Numbered from the stretch's first letter, positions 1-6,196 are shown. The stretch: 9,341 nt of DNA from Acidobacteriaceae bacterium (GCA_003165455.1 PLUJ01000202.1:241-9581), one strand, 5' to 3'. The notes: generated by a model from the letters alone, not told the origin. Program-made: numbers and translations.

Positions 1-119
1 CAAGCCAGATTACCGAGCACACGCGGCAGGTCGTAGCCTTGCGGGACGCCAGTTCCGCGCTTCTCCAGATCGTTCAGCTTCATGAGAATCGCATCTCCGG
101 CCTCGAAGGCCAGCCATAA
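1..119 (+). CDS. Probable C-terminal end of an unknown protein (partial at left edge)
   Basis: I do not recognise this protein. The frame beginning at base 3 is open for 38 codons and ends at TAA (117-119), 69 bases before lgt. The visible peptide is helix-forming and rather amphipathic (it includes RQVVALRDASSALLQIV and ends HENRISGLEGQP), like the C-terminal helix or short coiled coil of a small cytoplasmic protein. About three quarters of its codons end in G or C, as in the neighbouring genes. The orientation would put it upstream of lgt on the same strand. A rival reading exists: the minus strand is also open from 182 to 1, with possible starts at ATG 83 or TTG 161, and gives an equally protein-like sequence (LNDLEKRGTGVPQGYDLPRV). 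I slightly prefer the plus frame because it has a natural end and no start has to be assumed. Confidence 0.4.
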   Translation, partial: SQITEHTRQVVALRDASSALLQIVQLHENRISGLEGQP

Positions 120-139
120 TACTCCGTCCTCAACAATCC

Positions 140-148
140 TGCTAGACT
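140..148 (+). promoter_or_regulatory. Possible extended -10 element for lgt
   Basis: TGCTAGACT is an extended -10-like sequence (TGn followed by TAGACT) about 40 bases before the lgt start. No good -35 hexamer lies 17 bases upstream, which extended -10 promoters can tolerate. The same hexamer TAGACT appears in the better-formed promoter candidate before the VWFA gene at 8701 (-). This is suggestive only. Confidence 0.28.
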
Positions 149-188
149 GATCGAGTAGCAAATCCGGTTTCCCCGCATCTAACTAAAC

Positions 189-1001
189 GTGTATCCACAA
201 CTAGTTCATTTTGGGCGCTTTTTTCTGCCGACCTATGGCTTCCTCGTATCCCTGGGGGTGCTGATCGGGCTTTGGATCAGCGTGCGCAATTCCGAGCGCA
301 TGGGAATAGACGGCGAAAAAGCTTGGAATCTGGGAATTCTGGTAGTGCTGTGCGGAATTATCGGCGCGAAGGTGCTCTACGTCATCAACGAGTGGAGCTA
401 TTATTCGGTGCATCCCCGGGAAGTTTTTAGTATCACCACCCTGCAGGCGGGCGGAGTTTTCTCCGGTGGATTGATTGCCGCGTTCGCTGCGGCCGCGTGG
501 TATGTGCACAGGCATCACATGCCCCCGCTGGGAACATGCGATGCGTTCGCGCCCGGGCTGGCCCTGGGTCATGCCATTGGCCGGCTGGGATGCTTTGCTG
601 CCGGCTGCTGCTACGGCAAAGAGACGCATCATTTCTGGGGCGTAGTGTTCCGCAATCCTCTGGCGAATCAGATTACCGGCACTCCCCTGAATGTTCCCCT
701 CGAGCCCACGCAGTTGTTCGAGGCTGCAGTGGAGCTGGCGAATTTCTTTTTTCTTATGTGGCTGCTCAAGCGCCGGAAATTCGATGGCCAGATCTTTGGC
801 GCGTTCTTATTTATCTATGGTGTCGCGCGGTTCTTCCTGGAATATCTTCGCGACGATCCGGGTCGCGGATCGGTTTTTGGCGGTGCGCTGACTGGAACGC
901 AGTTGATTGCGATCGGATTAGTGATTGGCGGCGGAGTGATCTGGTGGTGGAAGCCGGGAACCAAGACGGTTTCGCCGCTACCGGCGCAAGCCACTCGATA
1001 G
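189..1001 (+). CDS. lgt: Prolipoprotein diacylglyceryl transferase (Lgt)
   Basis: Lgt is an inner-membrane enzyme that transfers diacylglycerol from phosphatidylglycerol to the lipobox cysteine of prolipoproteins, the first step of lipoprotein maturation. The 270 residues are the usual family length. The N-terminus MYPQLVHFG with a GTG start is typical, followed by membrane segments near 14-31, 47-66, 89-105, 180-194, 202-218 and 236-254. The Lgt signature is GRLGCFAAGCCYG (131-143), whose arginine 132 corresponds to the essential arginine of the family. EPTQLFEAAVEL (172-183) and ARFFLEYLRDD (213-223) are the other conserved blocks. At the position of the E. coli catalytic histidine (GGMSFHGGL) this protein reads GGVFSGGL; family members outside the Proteobacteria often differ there. 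There is no clear Shine-Dalgarno sequence before the GTG. It is convergent with the acyltransferase gene, with 45 bases between the two stop codons. Confidence 0.95.
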   Translation: MYPQLVHFGRFFLPTYGFLVSLGVLIGLWISVRNSERMGIDGEKAWNLGILVVLCGIIGAKVLYVINEWSYYSVHPREVFSITTLQAGGVFSGGLIAAFAAAAWYVHRHHMPPLGTCDAFAPGLALGHAIGRLGCFAAGCCYGKETHHFWGVVFRNPLANQITGTPLNVPLEPTQLFEAAVELANFFFLMWLLKRRKFDGQIFGAFLFIYGVARFFLEYLRDDPGRGSVFGGALTGTQLIAIGLVIGGGVIWWWKPGTKTVSPLPAQATR

Positions 1002-1032
1002 TTCTGCTGCGAGCAAATTCCTTAAGAACGTA

Positions 1033-1055
1033 AAGCGCGCGGAAAGCTAGCGCTT
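1033..1055. terminator. Weak inverted repeat between convergent lgt and acyltransferase genes
   Basis: AAGCGC (1033-1038) and GCGCTT (1050-1055) form a 6-bp stem with an 11-base loop where the two convergent genes end; the right arm covers the last codons of the minus-strand gene. There is no T-tract on either side, so it is at best a poor bidirectional terminator. Confidence 0.25.
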
Positions 1056-3227
1056 GTGAGGGAACTGCTCCGCCACGAATTTTCCGCTCACGTAAGCCGC
1101 TCCCACGGCGGAGAGATGATTGCCGTCGCGGTAAAGAAGGTGTCCGTCGTTCATCCCATAGCAGACTGCTGAATCGCATAGAAACGGAAACGTGTCGAAA
1201 GTCTTCACGTCGCTGAAATCCTTTTTAATTTCGAAAATAATGTCCCGGTAAGTTTGATTGCGGGCCTCCACCCGCGATCGAGGCACACCGCACAGCGGAC
1301 GAACGCTCGAAAACCACGCGACAGGCCGGGGAAGACAGTTTCTGGGATCGAAGCCCAGTTCGGGCCAGTCGATTAATAGAACGACATTCTTCCCGGCTGC
1401 GGACAGGCGCCGAACCGTCTCGCGGAAAGCTCCGGCAAAGATTTCAGCCCGGGTAGAATTGTTGGGCGCGCCAGCCCAGGCAATTTCTTCGGGCGGACGG
1501 TCTTGTGCATCTTCGCCAAATTCAGCGCCCGTCATGTTCATCGGCCCTCGTGCGGAAAGAATGATTGTCCGAACGGTGGCCGTCGAGGTCGCAAATTCCA
1601 GCATGCGATTCACCAGCGGACGGCAGTCTCTCTCGCGCAACCCGCGGGTGTAGGTTTCCGTGTCGTAGAACGGCAAACATCCGTCCGCTCCAAGATTCAT
1701 GAGGTTCTGAGAACGTTGCCCGTACGATGTAGCCAGCGCTTCGTAAAGCGATGCGGCGTGGGAATCTCCGATGAGTAGCACGTCCGGCATACGCGGCAGA
1801 AGACTGCGGCAATAGCCCATCTTGTCTGAGCCGAGCGTCTTCCGGCAATCCGCGGTCGAGTGCGGCGTTGCATCTGCCAAGCCAAAATCTTCGGAAAGAT
1901 TTTTTACACGTCCCGCAAAACCCTCCTGCTTAAGAATGGTGAAACCAATTGCCCCCAGTACCAGGGATAGCAGCGTGAGAGCGGCAGTTTTGGTCCACAC
2001 TCTGCGACCGAAGCGTATCGGCGACTCCACAAAACGCCAGGTCATCCATGCAAGGAAAATGCTGAAGGCCACGGCGCCGATGGTGAAGCTGACCGGCAGG
2101 TCGTAACCATGCAAAATGCGGGCAAATGACAGGATCGGCCAGTGCCAAAGATACAGCGGATAACTGATTAATCCGACGACAACAGCCACCCGGCAGGAGA
2201 GTACTCTGCGATTGATCCATGCGCGTGGCCCCCCGCAGATGAGTAACGCCGCACCGCCCACAGGGAGCACCGCCCACCATCCGGGAAATGCGCTTTCATG
2301 AACCAGTAGAAGGGCCGCGGCGATCGACACAATTCCAGCTACGGAATAAATATTGTTGAGCAGCGGAGCAGACAGATATACCGTTCCTGATCGAGTCTCT
2401 TCTAAATCAGTCGCTTCAGATCCATCAGAAAGACGAAAAGCCCGCACAACCCAGTTCCCTGCTGAAATGGAACCGGCGCGAGAAATTTCTAAGTAGGCAA
2501 GGATTCCACCGACCCACAATTCCCAGACGCGAGTTTGTGGCATAAAAAAAGTTGCCACCGCGTGGCTGCGAACCATCCAGAGATTGAGCCCAAAGGAAAT
2601 CATCGTCAGAGGGACTAAAATTGCGAGCACATTTCGGCGCAGCCGCCAAATCAGCCACAGCAGCAATGGATACGTAAGGTAGAACTGTTCTTCGATTCCC
2701 AGCGACCACAGATGCATGAGCGGTTTCAGGTAGGATCTTGTATCGAAGTATCCAGCTTCGCGCCAAAGCACAAAGTTTTCGCCGAATCCCACGCCGCCCA
2801 CAATATGTTTTCCCAATAGCCGGTACTCGCCCGGCAGCAGAAAAAACCAGCCGAAGGCCACGCTCGCCGTCAGGACCAGCAGCAGCGCTGGGAAAATGCG
2901 CTTGATCCGGTTCGCATAAAAGCCGGGGAAGCTAAAGCTTTCGCGCTGCAGACCTTTGAAAATGATGCCCGAGATGAGGAATCCCGAGATTACGAAGAAT
3001 ATATCGACGCCGATAAAACCGCCGGGAAGCAATCGCGGAAAGGCGTGGAATACGACCACGGGAATGATTGCCAAAGCGCGAAGCCCGTCGATATCCCGAC
3101 GGTACGAGGGATGGCGCCGCAAGTCCTTAGTGAAGGATCTGACTTGGGCGGTTTCCGGTTCGGCTCCGCCGGAAGAATGCCCTCCGGTCTCGCGCTCGGA
3201 TCGGAGACTGGGAAACGATAAGGACAT
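1047..3227 (-). CDS. OafA/YrhL-type membrane acyltransferase fused to an SGNH domain
   Basis: A 726-residue integral membrane protein of the acyltransferase-3 family with a C-terminal SGNH hydrolase-like domain, the layout of OafA-type enzymes that O-acetylate lipopolysaccharide or other exported glycans. Residues 1-44 are a charged cytoplasmic tail. The AT3 domain begins at DIDGLRALAIIPVVVFHA (45-62), with the family R-x10-H pair at R50 and H61. It continues with GVDIFFVISGFLISG (73-87) and LWSLGIEEQFYLTYP (173-187), and has about ten membrane segments to roughly 432. The SGNH domain holds block I in VLLIGDSHAAS (nucleophile S489) and the catalytic DGNH at 701-704, plus paired cysteines typical of an exported domain. 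The acyl donor and target glycan cannot be read from the sequence. No sugar-biosynthesis genes lie beside it. It lies 109 bases downstream of a microprotein gene on the same strand, so the two could share a transcript. The ATG at 3227 has no strong Shine-Dalgarno sequence. Confidence 0.92.
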   Translation of the reverse strand: MSLSFPSLRSERETGGHSSGGAEPETAQVRSFTKDLRRHPSYRRDIDGLRALAIIPVVVFHAFPRLLPGGFIGVDIFFVISGFLISGIIFKGLQRESFSFPGFYANRIKRIFPALLLVLTASVAFGWFFLLPGEYRLLGKHIVGGVGFGENFVLWREAGYFDTRSYLKPLMHLWSLGIEEQFYLTYPLLLWLIWRLRRNVLAILVPLTMISFGLNLWMVRSHAVATFFMPQTRVWELWVGGILAYLEISRAGSISAGNWVVRAFRLSDGSEATDLEETRSGTVYLSAPLLNNIYSVAGIVSIAAALLLVHESAFPGWWAVLPVGGAALLICGGPRAWINRRVLSCRVAVVVGLISYPLYLWHWPILSFARILHGYDLPVSFTIGAVAFSIFLAWMTWRFVESPIRFGRRVWTKTAALTLLSLVLGAIGFTILKQEGFAGRVKNLSEDFGLADATPHSTADCRKTLGSDKMGYCRSLLPRMPDVLLIGDSHAASLYEALATSYGQRSQNLMNLGADGCLPFYDTETYTRGLRERDCRPLVNRMLEFATSTATVRTIILSARGPMNMTGAEFGEDAQDRPPEEIAWAGAPNNSTRAEIFAGAFRETVRRLSAAGKNVVLLIDWPELGFDPRNCLPRPVAWFSSVRPLCGVPRSRVEARNQTYRDIIFEIKKDFSDVKTFDTFPFLCDSAVCYGMNDGHLLYRDGNHLSAVGAAYVSGKFVAEQFPHKR

Positions 3228-3238
3228 TTCGGCGACTC

Positions 3239-3247
3239 AGCCTACCA
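3239..3247 (-). promoter_or_regulatory. Possible extended -10 element for the acyltransferase gene
   Basis: On the minus strand this reads TGGTAGGCT, an extended -10-like sequence ending 11 bases before the acyltransferase ATG. No convincing -35 is present (the hexamer at the right distance is TTCTGC). If used, the mRNA would have almost no leader. Confidence 0.22.
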
Positions 3248-3265
3248 GATTGCACGCGGATGCAG

Positions 3266-3289
3266 AAGCCGAGTTCGATCTTTCGGCTT
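3266..3289. repeat. 7-bp inverted repeat upstream of the acyltransferase gene
   Basis: AAGCCGA (3266-3272) and TCGGCTT (3283-3289) are perfect inverted repeats around a 10-base spacer. They lie between the microprotein stop and the acyltransferase start, both on the minus strand. It could be an operator, or a hairpin that ends or attenuates the microprotein transcript. No T-tract follows on either strand. Confidence 0.35.
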
Positions 3290-3336
3290 AATGGTCACGC
3301 ACCGGCAAAACCGGAGCCTGCCCCTTGTATCGGCAC

Positions 3337-3429
3337 TCACCTCTTGAAATACATCCAAGCGGCGAGCACTACCAATACAAGGGCGACCACCCAAAGGGAA
3401 GAATCGTTCATTCCTGTCTTCTTAGCCAT
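3337..3429 (-). CDS. 30-residue single-pass membrane microprotein, family not recognised
   Basis: A short frame runs from ATG (3429-3427) to TGA (3339-3337). The 30-residue peptide has a basic start (MAKKTG), a short polar stretch (MNDSS), one hydrophobic helix of about 17 residues (LWVVALVLVVLAAWMYF) and a basic end (KR). This is the standard pattern of a bacterial single-transmembrane microprotein. Its hydrophobic run is uninterrupted and flanked by charges, unlike the chance shadow frames on the other strand. A TAGAAT hexamer (3437-3442 on the minus strand) lies 7 bases before the ATG and could be the -10 of a leaderless mRNA; there is no Shine-Dalgarno sequence. It precedes the acyltransferase gene on the same strand and is divergent from rluD. 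The function is unknown. A non-coding explanation remains possible because of its small size. Confidence 0.55.
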   Translation of the reverse strand: MAKKTGMNDSSLWVVALVLVVLAAWMYFKR

Positions 3430-3551
3430 GGGCCAAATTCTACCCTCGAACCGGCGCAATACCACAGGGTAGAGTCGCAGGAGTTAATGGTAGCTGGAGT
3501 TCGCCTGGAAGCGAGGTTGCCGGCAGTAGCGATAATCTCAATCTTTCGCTG

Positions 3552-3557
3552 TAGTAT
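3552..3557 (+). promoter_or_regulatory. Possible -10 box for the RluD-family gene
   Basis: TAGTAT lies 12 bases before the ATG at 3570. There is no recognisable -35 at 16-18 bases upstream and no Shine-Dalgarno sequence before the ATG, so a near-leaderless mRNA is possible. The 140 bases between this gene and the divergent microprotein gene must hold both promoters; I see no other clear element in it. Confidence 0.25.
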
Positions 3558-3569
3558 TCTCCGCAGCGA

Positions 3570-4538
3570 ATGCTCGATAAGTTTCCTATTCTCATCTCTG
3601 CCGCGGCTGAAGATGCGGGCAAGCGGTTGGATCAATTTCTGGCTGCGCGGCTTCCAACCACCAGCCGGGCTCGCGTGCAGGAGTTGATCGCCGCCGGCAA
3701 AGTGCTGGTGAACGATGGTGCAGCGAAAGCCTCGCTGAAATTGCGGGGCGGCGAGACCATCAGCGTGCTGGGCGAAATGCAACGGCCCCCGCTGAAGGCT
3801 TTGGCGGAAGAAATTCCGCTCGATATTGTGTACGAAGACGACGATCTCGCGGTGATCAATAAGCCCGCGGGCATGATGGTCCATGCGGGGGCGGGATCCA
3901 CCGAAGATGCACGTAATCGGGGCACGCTGGTGAACGCTCTGTTGCATCATCTGGGGAGCTTGTCGGCCGTTGGCGGTGAGCTGCGTCCCGGGATTGTGCA
4001 TCGTCTGGATAAAGAGACCAGCGGCCTCATCGTCGTGGCAAAAAATGATGAGGCGCACCGCAAACTCGGAGCGCAGTTCGCCGCGCGCGAGGTAAAAAAG
4101 AAGTACGTTGCCCTGGTGCATGGCTGGGTGAAGAAAGATTCAGGAACGCTGACGCAGAGTATCAGCCGCGACCCGGTGCGGCGTATTCGGATGACGACAC
4201 GCCTTGAGGGAGGCAGAACTGCGATCACTCACTACAGCGTGGTGCGGCGTATGGATACGAAATTTGGCAAGTTCACTCTCCTGGACGTGAAAATAGATAC
4301 CGGGCGCACGCACCAGATCCGCGTTCAGGTAGCGGCCATGGGACACCCTGTAGCGGGCGATACCCTGTACGGCGCGCCCAGCCAGTCTCGGGGAAAATCC
4401 GCTTCGATCAGCTTGGCGCGAAACTTTCTGCATTCCGCCGAGCTACAATTTCGACATCCGCGCACCGGAGAAACCGTTGCGCTGAAAACCGAGTTGCCCA
4501 CGGAGTTGAAGGAATTTCTGAAGAGGCTCGAAGAGTAA
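3570..4538 (+). CDS. rluD: RluD-family 23S rRNA pseudouridine synthase
   Basis: An RluA/RluC/RluD-family enzyme that isomerises uridine to pseudouridine in RNA. The length (322 residues) and domain order fit RluD, which modifies the helix 69 loop of 23S rRNA and helps large-subunit assembly. An S4 RNA-binding domain occupies about 18-80 (GKRLDQFLAARLPTTSRARVQ; AAGKVLVNDG). The catalytic domain starts around VYEDDDLAVINKPAGMMVH (88-105). The catalytic motif is HRLDKETSGL (144-153) with aspartate 147 as the essential residue. DTGRTHQIRVQ (243-253) and HPVAGDTLYG (259-268) are the later conserved blocks. Because RluC and RluD share this architecture, the precise target uridines are less certain than the family. 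Its TAA overlaps the ATG of a possible longer start of the next gene by one base, so they may be co-transcribed. Confidence 0.93.
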   Translation: MLDKFPILISAAAEDAGKRLDQFLAARLPTTSRARVQELIAAGKVLVNDGAAKASLKLRGGETISVLGEMQRPPLKALAEEIPLDIVYEDDDLAVINKPAGMMVHAGAGSTEDARNRGTLVNALLHHLGSLSAVGGELRPGIVHRLDKETSGLIVVAKNDEAHRKLGAQFAAREVKKKYVALVHGWVKKDSGTLTQSISRDPVRRIRMTTRLEGGRTAITHYSVVRRMDTKFGKFTLLDVKIDTGRTHQIRVQVAAMGHPVAGDTLYGAPSQSRGKSASISLARNFLHSAELQFRHPRTGETVALKTELPTELKEFLKRLEE

Positions 4539-4621
4539 TGCCTTACTTCAGCAGTATCGGCGACTGGTCACCCGATCCACGACCGCATCCGGCAAAACCA
4601 CCGTATTCAAAGCTGGCCGGA

Positions 4622-4627
4622 TATAAT
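4622..4627 (+). promoter_or_regulatory. Consensus -10 box (TATAAT) ahead of VWFA gene 1
   Basis: A perfect TATAAT lies 9 bases before the ATG at 4637, inside the alternative longer reading frame of the gene. Transcription would start within a few bases of that ATG, giving a leaderless mRNA. No good -35 lies at the expected distance. It supports 4637 as the start rather than 4538. Confidence 0.4.
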
Positions 4628-4636
4628 AAGAACCAC

Positions 4637-5770
4637 ATGAGTAGCATTTTTGCCGAAGCCTCTTTCCTCAGAAAGTTATTAGTGACAGCGGTTTTTCTGC
4701 TGATCGCGGCCATCGCGCCGGCCGGAATGGCGCAAACGTCGCCGCAACCTTCTCCGCAGCAGCCGGATAGCTCCGTTAATCGAACTTCCGGTAGTCCAAC
4801 TGCAGCCAGACCAGTTCCTGCCAGTCCAGTTCCCGCCAATTCAGCCCCGGGCAATCCAGCTGCGGGCAATCCAGCCTCCGCGGCCTCATCAGGCTCCGGG
4901 GATTCCAGTTCCGACAATGGAGACATTCCTAAAATTCGGGTTGGCACCAACGAAGTAAACGTCGTGTTCACGGTGACGGACAAGCACGGCAAGCGTGTGA
5001 CCGATTTAAAGCAAAACGACTTTCATTTCGTGGATGACAACCGGCCGGCCACGGAGATTCGAAGCTTTCACGCGGAGACCAATCTTCCCCTGGAAGTGGG
5101 ATTGCTAATCGATGCCAGCAGCTCGGTGCGAGATCGGTTTAAGTTCGAGCAGGAGTCGGCCATCGAGTTTCTGAATCAGACAATTCGGAAGCGTTATGAT
5201 CAGGCCTTCGTTGTCGGCTTCGATGTGACGCCCGAAGTCACCCAGGATTTCACGGACGACACCGAAAAGCTGGCTCATGGGGTGCGCGAACTGAGGCCCG
5301 GCGGCGGGACCGCCATGTACGATGCGCTCTACTTCGCGTGCCGTGACAAGCTGCTGAAAGCTCCGCAGATCGGCCCTTCCCGGCGCGCCATTATTCTGCT
5401 CAGCGACGGCGACGACAATCAGAGTCACGTAACCCTGCAGGAAGCGATCGAAATGGCACAGCGCGCGGACGCAATCATTTACACCATCAGCACCAATGTC
5501 AGCGGCACAAAAGGCGCGGGCGACAAAGTACTTGAACGAATGGCTGATGCGACCGGCGGTCGACCGTTTTTCCCCTTCCAGATCCGGGATGTCACCAACG
5601 CGTTTGCCGAAATTCAGGACGAACTGCGCAGCCAGTATGCGGTGTCGTACAAGCCCGCGGACTTCAAAGAAGACGGGCACTTTCGAACGATCGAGATCGT
5701 AGCCAATGACCGGAAGGATTTTCGGGTAAGGGCGCGACGAGGATACTACGCGCCGGTTTCGCACCAATAG
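4637..5770 (+). CDS. Secreted VWFA-related Acidobacterial domain protein (paralogue 1)
   Basis: A 377-residue exported protein with a von Willebrand factor A domain, of the paralogous family described from Acidobacteria (TIGR03436 type). Residues 1-33 are a signal peptide (hydrophobic core LLVTAVFLLIAAIA, likely cleavage after GMAQ). A Pro/Ala/Ser/Gly-rich linker spans about 34-95. A beta-rich N-terminal module (EVNVVFTVTDKHGKRVTDL) then leads into the VWA fold. The metal site (MIDAS) is complete: DASSS (D159, S161, S163), GGGT (T225) and LSDGDD (D257). The C-terminus RARRGYYAP is typical of the family. VWA domains usually bind protein partners through a metal ion; the partner here is unknown. 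An in-frame ATG at 4538, overlapping the rluD stop, would add 33 residues before the signal peptide. I prefer 4637 because the signal peptide then sits at the N-terminus. Confidence 0.9.
   Translation: MSSIFAEASFLRKLLVTAVFLLIAAIAPAGMAQTSPQPSPQQPDSSVNRTSGSPTAARPVPASPVPANSAPGNPAAGNPASAASSGSGDSSSDNGDIPKIRVGTNEVNVVFTVTDKHGKRVTDLKQNDFHFVDDNRPATEIRSFHAETNLPLEVGLLIDASSSVRDRFKFEQESAIEFLNQTIRKRYDQAFVVGFDVTPEVTQDFTDDTEKLAHGVRELRPGGGTAMYDALYFACRDKLLKAPQIGPSRRAIILLSDGDDNQSHVTLQEAIEMAQRADAIIYTISTNVSGTKGAGDKVLERMADATGGRPFFPFQIRDVTNAFAEIQDELRSQYAVSYKPADFKEDGHFRTIEIVANDRKDFRVRARRGYYAPVSHQ
4796..4885 (+). repeat. Degenerate 15-bp tandem repeats in the linker of VWFA protein 1
   Basis: Six in-frame 15-base units, for example CCAGTTCCTGCCAGT, CCAGTTCCCGCCAAT and CCAGCTGCGGGCAAT, encode the pentapeptides PTAAR, PVPAS, PVPAN, SAPGN, PAAGN and PASAA. 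Copy number can change without shifting the frame. They encode the flexible linker between signal peptide and folded domains. Confidence 0.7.
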
Positions 5771-5812
5771 CCGGTGTTGGATCAGCGCAACAATGAAAGA
5801 AGCCGAATAGGA

Positions 5813-5865
5813 GGAGCGGTCAGTAGCTTGTCACTGCAACTCTGTGCCAAGCCACTAACCGCTTT
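5813..5865 (-). repeat. Long imperfect inverted repeat, potential RNA hairpin
   Basis: GCGGTCAGTAGCTTG (5816-5830) and CAAGCCACTAACCGC (5848-5862) pair at 13 of 15 positions, with an extra A-T pair outside (5815/5863) and a CAC/GTG extension inside (5832-5834/5844-5846). The two mismatches are A-C on the plus strand but G-U on the minus strand. A minus-strand transcript would therefore form a continuous 16-bp stem, downstream of the DUF5670 gene. This strand asymmetry hints at selection on RNA read from the minus strand. On the plus strand, G-U pairs extend the base at 5813-5814. Confidence 0.55.
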
Positions 5866-5902
5866 GAGAAGGTCGAGTCTTCAACAACCTGTTTCTCCGA
5901 GC

Positions 5903-5943
5903 CGTTGCCGGCGCTCGAAGCCGGTTAGCTCCGGCCGGCAACG
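5903..5943. repeat. 10-bp perfect inverted repeat with nested alternative stem
   Basis: CGTTGCCGGC (5903-5912) and GCCGGCAACG (5934-5943) are perfect inverted repeats with a 21-base spacer. Inside lies a competing stem GCCGG (5920-5924) / CCGGC (5931-5935) that shares bases with the right arm. It starts 29 bases beyond the DUF5670 stop on the minus strand. A terminator without a U-tract or a REP-like element are both possible. Confidence 0.6.
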
Positions 5944-5971
5944 TACGTGCTCGAAATCGAGGCGATCTTAG

Positions 5972-6133
5972 CTACGCAGTCTTGGGCCCCATAAAAAAAT
6001 GAGCCACAAATGAGATGACCGCGAGCAGCAACAGCAGGTGAATCAGTCCGCTGGCAATGTGAAACATTAGAAAGCCGCAGATCCAAAGAACAAACAGCAA
6101 CAGGGCAATTATCAGAAAAGGTCCGAATCGCAT
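5972..6133 (-). CDS. DUF5670 (lmo0937-type) small membrane protein
   Basis: A 53-residue hydrophobic protein with two membrane helices (about 5-24 and 29-48) separated by a short turn. The pattern LFVLWICGFLMFHIASGLIH followed by LLLLLAVISFVAHFF resembles the lmo0937/DUF5670 family of tiny two-helix membrane proteins, in which a Trp-x-x-Gly in helix 1 and a Gly-x-Ile-His before helix 2 recur. The family is widespread; its function is not established, and a stress-related role is often suggested. I start it at ATG 6133, not the upstream ATG at 6172, because a perfect AGGAGG lies 5 bases before 6133 and the shorter form matches the family length. The longer version would add a polar 13-residue leader. 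It is divergent from the oxidoreductase gene. Confidence 0.8.
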   Translation of the reverse strand: MRFGPFLIIALLLFVLWICGFLMFHIASGLIHLLLLLAVISFVAHFFMGPKTA

Positions 6134-6138
6134 TAACG

Positions 6139-6144
6139 CCTCCT
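6139..6144 (-). promoter_or_regulatory. Perfect Shine-Dalgarno sequence deciding the DUF5670 start
   Basis: The minus strand reads AGGAGG followed by 5 bases and ATG (6133-6131). It is the best ribosome binding site in the window and selects the 53-residue form over the 66-residue one. Confidence 0.75.
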
Positions 6145-6180
6145 GAACGCTGGCATTCCGATCAACTTTCATATTTGTAT

Positions 6181-6196
6181 CGCGAAGCGAATCGCG
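6181..6196. repeat. Short palindrome in the DUF5670/oxidoreductase divergent region
   Basis: CGCGA (6181-6185) and TCGCG (6192-6196) are inverted repeats around 6 bases. On the minus strand they lie between a possible -35 (TTGGCG, 6195-6200) and a possible -10 (TACAAA, 6174-6179) with a 15-base spacer, so it could be an operator of the DUF5670 gene. Both hexamers are weak. Confidence 0.25.

Larger units (their letters stand above)
5771..5971. other. Gene-free convergent intergenic region with several potential hairpins
   Basis: This 201-bp stretch lies between the stops of VWFA gene 1 (+) and the DUF5670 gene (-). A 65-codon plus-strand frame starting with TTG at 5774 is basic, low in hydrophobic residues and unlike any known family, so I do not call it. 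Instead the region holds three adjacent inverted repeats (5813-5865, 5866-5897, 5903-5943), listed separately where strong. No T-tracts follow them. It could be a double terminator region, a REP-like palindromic element or a structured RNA. Confidence 0.5.

Noticed and set aside
3408..4121. Long minus-strand frame of 237 codons opposite rluD
   Set aside because: It is antisense to a well-supported RluD-family gene and has the His/Arg/Gln-rich composition expected of a shadow frame.
5816..5942. Riboswitch-like match (GCCACT-type box near hairpins, reminiscent of cobalamin elements)
   Set aside because: The remaining conserved cobalamin riboswitch segments are missing and no start codon follows on that strand.
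5774..5971. Plus-strand 65-codon frame after VWFA gene 1
   Set aside because: TTG start, no ribosome binding site at a suitable distance, basic Ser/Arg-rich composition, and it crosses the strong inverted repeats of this region.
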